DNA from: JBLIKP01 sp047635375
GTDB taxonomy: Bacteria > Bacteroidota > Bacteroidia > Sphingobacteriales > Sphingobacteriaceae
Assembly (NCBI GenBank): GCA_047635375.1
Contig: JBLIKP010000038.1
Location: forward strand, 1 to 20,587
Length of the DNA: 20,587 nucleotides
Reading direction: 5' to 3'
In this document: positions 15,024 through 20,587 of the stretch, one piece after another
Position numbering within the stretch: the stretch's first letter is position 1
Layout: each line of letters begins with the position of its first letter
The notes under the pieces: model-generated
The model's database searches: none
Told to the model about the DNA's origin: nothing
The model's input: the letters and a program-made list of their open reading frames with translations, nothing else
Program-made: the position numbers and the translations under genes

Positions 15024-16274
15024 ATGGCTGAAGTAGTAAAGATGCCCAAGCTTAGTGACACCATGGAAGAAGGTGTTTTAGCTAAATGGCACAAAAAAGA
15101 AGGTGAGCAAGTAAGTTCTGGGGATTTATTAGCCGAAATCGAAACGGATAAGGCCACAATGGACTTTGAATCTTTCCAAGATGGCGTGTTACTATACGTC
15201 GGTGTTGGTGAAGGCGAAGCGGTTCCTGTTGATAGCGTAATAGCAGTGATTGGCGAAAAAGGCGAAGATTTCAAAGCCCTACTAGAGGAGGCTAGTGCAT
15301 CTGCTCCAGCTAAAGCTGAAGAAAAAGATGAGGAAAAAGCTGAAAAAAGTGAAGCACCTGAAAAGGATGAAGCAGCACCGTCCTCCGCGCCAGCGGAAAA
15401 GGCTCCTGCATCCACCTCTTCATCCGATGGTAGATTGAAAGCATCACCTTTAGCCAAAAAAATGGCTGAAGATAAAGGAATAGATATTTCAAAAGTTTCT
15501 GGATCAGGTGATAATGGAAGAATCGTTAAAAGCGATATAGAGAACTTTAAAGGATCTGCAGGAACAATGTTGTCACCTTCAATTGTTGGGGAAGAAAGTT
15601 TTGAAGATGTGCCGGTAACGCAAATGCGTAAAACCATTAGCCGCCGTCTCGCTGAAAGTAAATTCTCTGCACCACATTTCTATTTAAATATTAGCCTTCG
15701 CATGGAAAAAGCCATGGAAGCAAGAAAGGCAATGAACGCAAATGGTGATGTGAAAATCTCCTATAACGACATGGTTGTTAAAGCGGTTGCCCTATCTCTT
15801 AAGAAACACCCAGCAATCAATTCCTCTTGGTTAGGGGATAAAATCAGATATAATCACCATGTTCACATCGGTGTTGCCGTTGCTGTTGAAGATGGTCTAT
15901 TGGTGCCTGTAATTCGCTTTGCGGATGGGAAACCACTATCTCATATCAATGCAGAAGTTAAAGACCTAGCTGGAAAAGCCAAGGATAAGAAACTTCAGCC
16001 ATCGGATTGGGAAGGAAATACCTTCACAATTTCTAATTTAGGCATGTTCGGTATTGACGACTTTACTGCAATTGTTAATCCACCAGATGCATGTATTTTA
16101 GCCGTAGGCGGAATCAGCAATGTGCCCGTTGTTGAAGACGGAGAAGTTATTCCTGGGCATGTTATGAAAGTAACGCTAAGCTGCGACCATAGAGTTGTAG
16201 ACGGAGCTTCAGGAGCAGAATTCCTTCAAACATTTAAAGGGTTTATGGAAAATCCTGTAACCATGTTGGTTTAA
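15024..16274 (+). CDS. pdhC: Dihydrolipoamide acetyltransferase (pyruvate dehydrogenase E2)
   Basis: The 416-residue core of the pyruvate dehydrogenase complex. Residues 1-78 form one lipoyl domain with lipoylated K43 in EIETDKATMDF. Residues 88-135 are an Ala/Glu/Lys/Ser/Pro-rich flexible linker. Residues 138-172 are the peripheral-subunit-binding domain (KASPLAKKMAEDKGIDI, GSGDNGRIVKSDI). Residues 190-416 are the catalytic domain, with the acetyl-transfer signature SCDHRVVDG containing H389 and D393 and the usual C-terminal PVTMLV. Only one lipoyl domain is present; other E2 proteins have one to three. It lies 33 bases after pdhA in the same operon and is closed by a strong terminator at 16297-16332. 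E3 and E1-beta must be encoded elsewhere. Confidence 0.96.
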   Translation: MAEVVKMPKLSDTMEEGVLAKWHKKEGEQVSSGDLLAEIETDKATMDFESFQDGVLLYVGVGEGEAVPVDSVIAVIGEKGEDFKALLEEASASAPAKAEEKDEEKAEKSEAPEKDEAAPSSAPAEKAPASTSSSDGRLKASPLAKKMAEDKGIDISKVSGSGDNGRIVKSDIENFKGSAGTMLSPSIVGEESFEDVPVTQMRKTISRRLAESKFSAPHFYLNISLRMEKAMEARKAMNANGDVKISYNDMVVKAVALSLKKHPAINSSWLGDKIRYNHHVHIGVAVAVEDGLLVPVIRFADGKPLSHINAEVKDLAGKAKDKKLQPSDWEGNTFTISNLGMFGIDDFTAIVNPPDACILAVGGISNVPVVEDGEVIPGHVMKVTLSCDHRVVDGASGAEFLQTFKGFMENPVTMLV

Positions 16275-16296
16275 GATTTAACAATTCGAAATAAAT

Positions 16297-16332
16297 AAAA
16301 AGGGCATCTTCATTTGAAGATGCCCTTTTTTT
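16297..16332. terminator. Strong bidirectional Rho-independent terminator
   Basis: A perfect 10-bp stem, GGGCATCTTC (16302-16311) with GAAGATGCCC (16316-16325), closes a 4-base ATTT loop. A5 precedes the stem and T7 follows it, so it terminates both the + strand pdhC transcript and the - strand transcript from the convergent DUF6588 gene, whose stop lies 22 bases beyond. Confidence 0.95.
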
Positions 16333-16353
16333 ATGTGTTGATTTTCTGAGGTT

Positions 16354-17430
16354 TTAGTTTCCTAAACTAAGACCTAAACCAAGTGAAAAGTTGTTGTACT
16401 CTGCAAAAGTATATTGACCATGAAGGGTAAATATTAACACTTTTAATCTCATTCCTAAAGTGGCTTGAGCGCTATTGGCACCCTTATATTCTGCTGTTAA
16501 TGGATCAACAATATCATCATCTTTTCTTTTTCCATTTGAGTCAAAAGATTGAACAGGATAAACGCCTTTAAAACCTAAAGAACTTGTTGAAGTTTGATAT
16601 CCAACACCACCATAAAGCGTTACCATTAATATTTTCTTTGAAACAATGGTGTTTATCATAAACGCATCAGTTTCTAATTCAAATCTTTGATCATCATAAA
16701 ATCCAGAGTTATTCTTTGTGGAGTCCGAACTAGGAACATCCAATCCGTATGAAGTCTTGAATTTAGTATATCCCAATGCAACTGACCAGTCGAATGGTAG
16801 CATCTTCATAACAGGGATCCATTGCTTTAGATCATGTTTGATCCCAGCACCTAATAACCCGATTTCACCAGACTTGCCGTAGTTTACCGTTGGGATATAC
16901 CTTACCATTATTTCAGTATTGAATGGAAGTCCAATTCCTAAGTTAGCAGTTGGTGTTGCAAATACGGGAAGGTTGAGGCCTTGAGGCATGAAAAATGATC
17001 CGACCACCGTATCCGTACCTGTTAACGGGTTTGTTTCATAAATATCCATTTTGGGTCCTCTTAAATTTGGACCAAAGGCTGTTGATGCGATACTGTTTGA
17101 AGGATCGTTTAATCTAGCTTTTTCAAGATTCAATTCTGCAATATCAAATGTTTTGTCGGCCGCTGAAATAACCGAAACGTTTAATGATACCGTAATGTCA
17201 GGGCGCCCAAGTTTATGAACTTTTCCAGTGTTATACCACCCAGTATTTAGGTTTGCACCAAAACTTTTGAAGAAAGGGGACATGTATTCACTCATAAGTA
17301 ATGAGGCATCGGCTCCACCCGCTCTAATAAAATCACCTGGATTAGGTTGTGCTTTTGCTGGGTTGATTAGAGATGTAATCATAACAACAGCAAATGATAT
17401 TGCGAAATAGCTTGAAATTGTTCGTTTCAT
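16354..17430 (-). CDS. DUF6588 family outer-membrane beta-barrel-like protein
   Basis: 358 residues from the ATG at 17430; a longer reading to 17451 would need a TTG start and adds seven residues before the signal peptide, so I reject it. The signal peptide runs MKRTISSYF through a hydrophobic stretch to PAKA. The mature part (ADASLLMSEYMSPFFKSFGANLNTGW near its start, shown here as a description of 46-71) matches my memory of DUF6588, a Bacteroidota family. Many short amphipathic beta strands and GLGLSLGN at the end suggest an outer-membrane barrel. IGLLGAGIKHDLKQWIP is the most conserved-looking part. Function is unknown. The gene lies 72 bases downstream of the type A cargo gene on the same strand and ends at the shared bidirectional terminator. 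Confidence 0.85.
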   Translation of the reverse strand: MKRTISSYFAISFAVVMITSLINPAKAQPNPGDFIRAGGADASLLMSEYMSPFFKSFGANLNTGWYNTGKVHKLGRPDITVSLNVSVISAADKTFDIAELNLEKARLNDPSNSIASTAFGPNLRGPKMDIYETNPLTGTDTVVGSFFMPQGLNLPVFATPTANLGIGLPFNTEIMVRYIPTVNYGKSGEIGLLGAGIKHDLKQWIPVMKMLPFDWSVALGYTKFKTSYGLDVPSSDSTKNNSGFYDDQRFELETDAFMINTIVSKKILMVTLYGGVGYQTSTSSLGFKGVYPVQSFDSNGKRKDDDIVDPLTAEYKGANSAQATLGMRLKVLIFTLHGQYTFAEYNNFSLGLGLSLGN

Positions 17431-17438
17431 GGGTTTTT

Positions 17439-17452
17439 GTTGATTTATCAAC
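17439..17452. repeat. Short inverted repeat just upstream of the DUF6588 gene
   Basis: GTTGAT and ATCAAC arms with a 2-base centre lie about 8 bases before the ATG at 17430. The centre is too short for a hairpin loop, so it is more like a protein-binding dyad. It may be chance. Nearby, a TACATTTA on the minus strand (one base off TAnnTTTG) is a weak promoter candidate. Confidence 0.25.
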
Positions 17453-17502
17453 GTAAATGTATTAATTAATTCTAAATTTCTTTCACACCAACAATCTTGT
17501 GA

Positions 17503-19740
17503 CTAATGTTTGATTAATTTTTTAGTAATAATAGTACTTTTTGATAATCCAGTTATTACATAAACTCCATTCTTCCAGTTTGAAGTGTTTATTATAAATT
17601 TTTTCCCTGGATTTTTTATTTCCATGATTTTACTTCCCTTTATATTGCTTACCCAGACCACGTCAATTTCAAGAGGGGATTCAAAAGAAACATTATTGGA
17701 AAAAGGGTTAGGAAAAATATTCATAGTATTTTCATCAAGTGCAATCCCTGTTGGAATGGTATCCTTATCCAGGGGTAAAATAGTGATGAAAATCTCGGAA
17801 GAGTCGCAATATTCATAGGGGTCACAGGCTTTATAGTTTAGTGTTTCGAATAGTGTGTCCTGAGATAATGAATCTTTCACCATATACTCAAACGATGTGT
17901 CGGATTGAAAATTCAATATTCCATGATCCCAAGTATTTGAAAGCAAGGCAAATTTTAGGGGATGATTTTCGGAATCAATATCATTTTTAAGAGGAAATAT
18001 GTTGACTGTCGTAGAAAGTTGTAAGTCGACTTCGTAATTATCAGGTATTGATTCTGGTGCCGTATTTAAAATTTGAGGAGAAAGGATAATCCTTCCGGTG
18101 TCACATTCATTAAATAAATCACAAATGACATATAAACCAGTGTCGGTTTTGGTGGAATACTTTTCAGGATAAAAGATTGCGGTTGAATTAAATACTGAAC
18201 CGTTAATAACTGATTCTAGGTAAAAGAAATCATTTTCTAAATCGGTGTCGTTTACCAAAGGTAATACGGTAATTGAATCACTATCTGGGTTGTAAAACAA
18301 TGTGTCGGTATTTGCCTGAGGAGGGGTGTTGGTGTGGATTATTTCAACAATTATTTCTGCGGTGTCGCAAAGTCCACCTCTGTCACAGATTTGGTAAATT
18401 ATGCTGTCAAATCCAGAATATAGGCGTTTTGGATAAAAGGTCAATGCCATATGAGGGGTTAAATCCAACATTCCGTGCTTCGCTGAATCCAAAATGGTTA
18501 CGCTTAAAAAGTCACCCTCTTCATCTGTGTCATTTTGAGTCGGATAAAATGAAAACGGGGTAAGATTGTCTCCGATTATCTCATCTTTAAGGGCAATGGG
18601 GGCGGTGTTTTTCTCATTTGGTATAAAGGTTCGGACAAGCTTTTTTAGGGTGTCAGTGCCATTAGTAACCTGGAAATTACCTCCAATATAAAGCTGGTCT
18701 TTGTAAAAATAAATGGTTTGCGCTCTTCCAGAGATAATTTCATGTTCTTGAAGCCAATCAATTTCAATCCAATTGTTCATGCTCTGGTATTTCCAGATTT
18801 TGCTATTGATGGTAATGCAGTAAAGCTCATTTTTATACTGTGTGAAGAATTTAACTTCTCTATCATATCCGTCTTCTCCCATCGATAGGGAGCCAATAGG
18901 CATCCAGTCACCATTTGCTTCAAGTCTTTGAATGTTGTTGCTAGTAAGCAGGCTTTCGTCGTCGTCTGGATCACCACCTATGATTAAGTTTCCATTAAAC
19001 TTTATTATGTGGTTGACACCCGTTGCTGGGATGGTATTTCCCAATTGATAAAAACTATCTGTTTTAAAGATTTCAATGGGTGGATGATATTTTTTGTCAA
19101 CATATCCTTGCCGCCCGTAATGGTATGATGGATAATGGGTTAGGTAAATTTCGTTTTCAACATTGTGTAATCTAGGCCTATTGGCGAAGCCAATTTGAAG
19201 GAAAGAAGTATCACCTGAGTGTAAATTATAAATGATATAATCTTCATCAAAACCATCTGGGTTTCTTTGAATAGCCATTATTAAATGGCTGTCGGATGCT
19301 GCGGCCTCTACTCCTGCCCACTTATAGTATTCGGGAATTTTTCGATTTAGATCCTTATTTGAAAACACTTTTTTTATTACTTGATTACTCAAAGTGAAAA
19401 TTTCGGTTTCACCTGCATCCCGAGAATTTTCTCTATAAGCCTTTCCAAATAAAAGGTTCTGGTTAGATTGAGTTAGCCCAAACCCAGAAAGTTGACCAAA
19501 GTTTGTTAAACTGTCTGTGAAGTCTAGGTTATTTAATTCCCAAGAATTCCCATTATAAATGGGTAAAAAAGAGGAGTATTTATCGGAGGCAATTAAGTTT
19601 TTTTCGAATTCAAAAATTTTATAAACCCAAAAAAACATATCCTTTGTTGAATTTTCTCTTTCTATGTTAATTTGTTCTAATGGCTGGGAAAGTAGAGTGC
19701 TCGGAACAAAAAATAGCAATAAAAAAACGATATTTTTCAT
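17503..19740 (-). CDS. T9SS type A cargo protein: propeller-like N terminus, three Ig-like repeats, sorting domain
   Basis: A 745-residue secreted protein. The signal peptide is 1-18 (ending TLLSQ). Residues 25-375 contain repeated strand patterns such as NGNLIIGG, KNELYCIT and KDQLYIGGNF, resembling a kelch-like beta-propeller; the exact blade count is unclear. Residues 378-468, 471-556 and 559-655 are Ig/cadherin-like repeats opening with NTAP or NTPP, with NDTD/NDID turns and paired cysteines C452/C458, C540/C546 and C639/C645. Residues 672-745 form a type A sorting domain (MNIFPNPFSNNVSF, NWKNGVYVITG, KKLIKH) that is expected to be removed when the protein is anchored. Inference: a surface or released binding protein. 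A terminator-like hairpin sits immediately before its start codon. Confidence 0.87.
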   Translation of the reverse strand: MKNIVFLLLFFVPSTLLSQPLEQINIERENSTKDMFFWVYKIFEFEKNLIASDKYSSFLPIYNGNSWELNNLDFTDSLTNFGQLSGFGLTQSNQNLLFGKAYRENSRDAGETEIFTLSNQVIKKVFSNKDLNRKIPEYYKWAGVEAAASDSHLIMAIQRNPDGFDEDYIIYNLHSGDTSFLQIGFANRPRLHNVENEIYLTHYPSYHYGRQGYVDKKYHPPIEIFKTDSFYQLGNTIPATGVNHIIKFNGNLIIGGDPDDDESLLTSNNIQRLEANGDWMPIGSLSMGEDGYDREVKFFTQYKNELYCITINSKIWKYQSMNNWIEIDWLQEHEIISGRAQTIYFYKDQLYIGGNFQVTNGTDTLKKLVRTFIPNEKNTAPIALKDEIIGDNLTPFSFYPTQNDTDEEGDFLSVTILDSAKHGMLDLTPHMALTFYPKRLYSGFDSIIYQICDRGGLCDTAEIIVEIIHTNTPPQANTDTLFYNPDSDSITVLPLVNDTDLENDFFYLESVINGSVFNSTAIFYPEKYSTKTDTGLYVICDLFNECDTGRIILSPQILNTAPESIPDNYEVDLQLSTTVNIFPLKNDIDSENHPLKFALLSNTWDHGILNFQSDTSFEYMVKDSLSQDTLFETLNYKACDPYEYCDSSEIFITILPLDKDTIPTGIALDENTMNIFPNPFSNNVSFESPLEIDVVWVSNIKGSKIMEIKNPGKKFIINTSNWKNGVYVITGLSKSTIITKKLIKH

Positions 19741-19743
19741 GGT

Positions 19744-19778
19744 AAAAAGTTTAAGGGTGGCAGGTAACCACCCCTTAA
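19744..19778 (-). terminator. Terminator-like hairpin between the two type A cargo genes
   Basis: On the minus strand, arms formed by 19768-19778 and 19751-19760 pair as a 10-bp GC-containing stem with one bulged base and a 7-base loop, followed by AC and T5 (19748-19744). It follows the stop of the gene at 19783 by 4 bases and ends only 3 bases before the ATG of the next gene at 19740, so it may act as a terminator, an attenuator, or a hairpin hiding the ribosome-binding region. Confidence 0.7.
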
Positions 19779-19782
19779 TTTA

Positions 19783-20587
19783 TTAAAATATTATGAATTT
19801 TTTAGAAATATTTCGTCCGTTTTCATTAAGATTTAATAGGTAAACCCCATTTTTCAAGCCGAAAACATTTATTCCGTTTCTTGAGAATATTTGAAATTTC
19901 CCAGTTAATATTTCCTGTCCAGAAATATTAGTTATTGAATAAGTTATAGGTTGACTTTTTACTAACCCAAAATCAGAGAATACAACTAAACCATTCCTGT
20001 AATAAATAAAATCATTTGAATTTTCCTCTCCAATTTCATGGGTTTTATGAGAGCCTGAGCAATCCCTGCATTTAAAAAAATAATAACAATTGTTATAAGT
20101 TTCGAGGTTAGTTGTACTGGAATTTACAGTTTGGGTGAACCTTTTAAAATCATTGTCTGCAGTTTGATTTAAATGGTTGTCATAGGAAATCGTTGTTGTT
20201 GACGATTCAGGTCCGTGTCCCCATTGGTAATTATGGCCTGGAATGGCGTCGCCAGCAGAATTCCCAATTTCATAATCTTCATCAGGGCAAGCCTGAATAA
20301 AATTAATTGTTTCACAAGAACTCCATTCATTTGGCCTAAGTTTATCAACATTATTTCTGAATTCTAATTCGCAATTAGGGTCTGACACAAGTGATTGTTT
20401 GTATGCATTTAGCGTTTGTTTTGCATCGCATTTTTTGAAATCAATAAGGTCATACTCTTGATCGTAACCTTTAATGGTTAAATCAGCATGAATCATTCCA
20501 AAATAGTTCCTAGACGAATTTGGTTCTGATGGAAGGTTATAGTAACAAACTCTCTCCTGGATGGTTTCTAAAATGGGGTCGTAATAT
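19783..20587 (-). CDS. T9SS type A cargo protein of unknown function (5' end outside window)
   Basis: The frame stays open to the right edge of the window; upstream codons read through without a stop, so the ATG at 20496 is internal and the true start is outside. The visible 267 residues begin YYDPILETIQ. The C-terminal part is a type A sorting domain: a strand pair around LVVFSDFGL, then YSITNISGQEILTGKF, INVFGLKNGVYLLNL and the terminal ISKKFIIF. The region before it is polar and cysteine-rich (CDAKQ, CELEF, CETINF, CPDED, then NCYYFFKCRDCSG), suggesting several disulphides. No known enzymatic domain is recognisable. It is the first visible gene of a same-strand group with the next cargo gene, separated from it by 42 bases holding a hairpin. 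Confidence 0.82.
   Translation of the reverse strand, partial: YYDPILETIQERVCYYNLPSEPNSSRNYFGMIHADLTIKGYDQEYDLIDFKKCDAKQTLNAYKQSLVSDPNCELEFRNNVDKLRPNEWSSCETINFIQACPDEDYEIGNSAGDAIPGHNYQWGHGPESSTTTISYDNHLNQTADNDFKRFTQTVNSSTTNLETYNNCYYFFKCRDCSGSHKTHEIGEENSNDFIYYRNGLVVFSDFGLVKSQPITYSITNISGQEILTGKFQIFSRNGINVFGLKNGVYLLNLNENGRNISKKFIIF

Noticed and set aside
15024..15637. A long open frame on the minus strand opposite the pdhC linker (about 213 codons)
   Set aside because: It is a Ser/Ala-rich shadow of the low-complexity linker of pdhC and has no recognisable protein features.
13980..16274. A branched-chain 2-oxoacid dehydrogenase operon
   Set aside because: The E1-alpha and E2 sequences look more like the pyruvate type, and no fused E1 or bkd-type neighbours are present.
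17431..17451. An upstream start for the DUF6588 protein
   Set aside because: The first codon would be TTG and it adds MINQQKP before a normal signal peptide starting at the ATG at 17430.

Overview
The window comes from an AT-rich genome of the phylum Bacteroidota, most likely order Flavobacteriales. The evidence is three surface proteins with type IX secretion (T9SS) sorting domains, a PorP/SprF protein beside an OmpA/PD40 protein, flavobacterial variants of Lnt, SerS and AnmK, a split pdhA-pdhC pair, and promoter-like TAnnTTTG elements in place of a sigma70 consensus. Genus and species cannot be read from the sequence. I saw no tRNA, rRNA, CRISPR array, insertion sequence or phage gene, and no gap between genes exceeds about 130 bases.

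Layout. (1) 1-4662, + strand: a T9SS surface module. It holds the 3' end of a large adhesin-like protein with near-identical-length 93-residue Ig/cadherin-like repeats, thrombospondin-type-3-like calcium repeats and a type B (gliding-motility-type) C-terminal domain. A PorP/SprF outer-membrane protein and a PorE-like TPR/PD40/OmpA protein follow. (2) 4663-5934, - strand: serS, meeting the previous gene stop-to-stop with no bases between them. Its leader has a good TTG-N21-TAnnTTTG promoter and an inverted repeat. (3) 6056-8436, +: rsmI (16S rRNA 2'-O-methylation) and lnt (lipoprotein N-acylation). (4) 8437-10362, -: a lipoprotein often mislabelled Maf and a secreted isoaspartyl peptidase/L-asparaginase; this pair also abuts lnt stop-to-stop. 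(5) 10489-13880, +: five tightly packed or overlapping genes: a degenerate HNH-like protein, an ArsC/Spx-like thioredoxin-fold protein, a membrane-anchored TerB-DnaJ protein, a DUF952 protein and anmK. (6) 13980-16274, +: pdhA and pdhC, ending in a strong bidirectional terminator. (7) 16354-20587, -: a DUF6588 outer-membrane protein and two T9SS type A cargo proteins, the outermost cut by the window edge.

How they fit. Most of the window is housekeeping: translation, lipoprotein maturation, muropeptide recycling and pyruvate oxidation. It is flanked at both ends by cell-surface genes of the T9SS. The cargo proteins at the two ends share an Ig-like module with a C[DE]-x4-CD[ST] signature but carry different sorting domains (type B at the left, type A at the right). 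The least understood part is the operon starting at 10489. Its first protein keeps the skeleton of an HNH nuclease family but appears to have lost the metal-binding and catalytic residues. I see no convincing evidence of a complete new defence or biosynthetic system.
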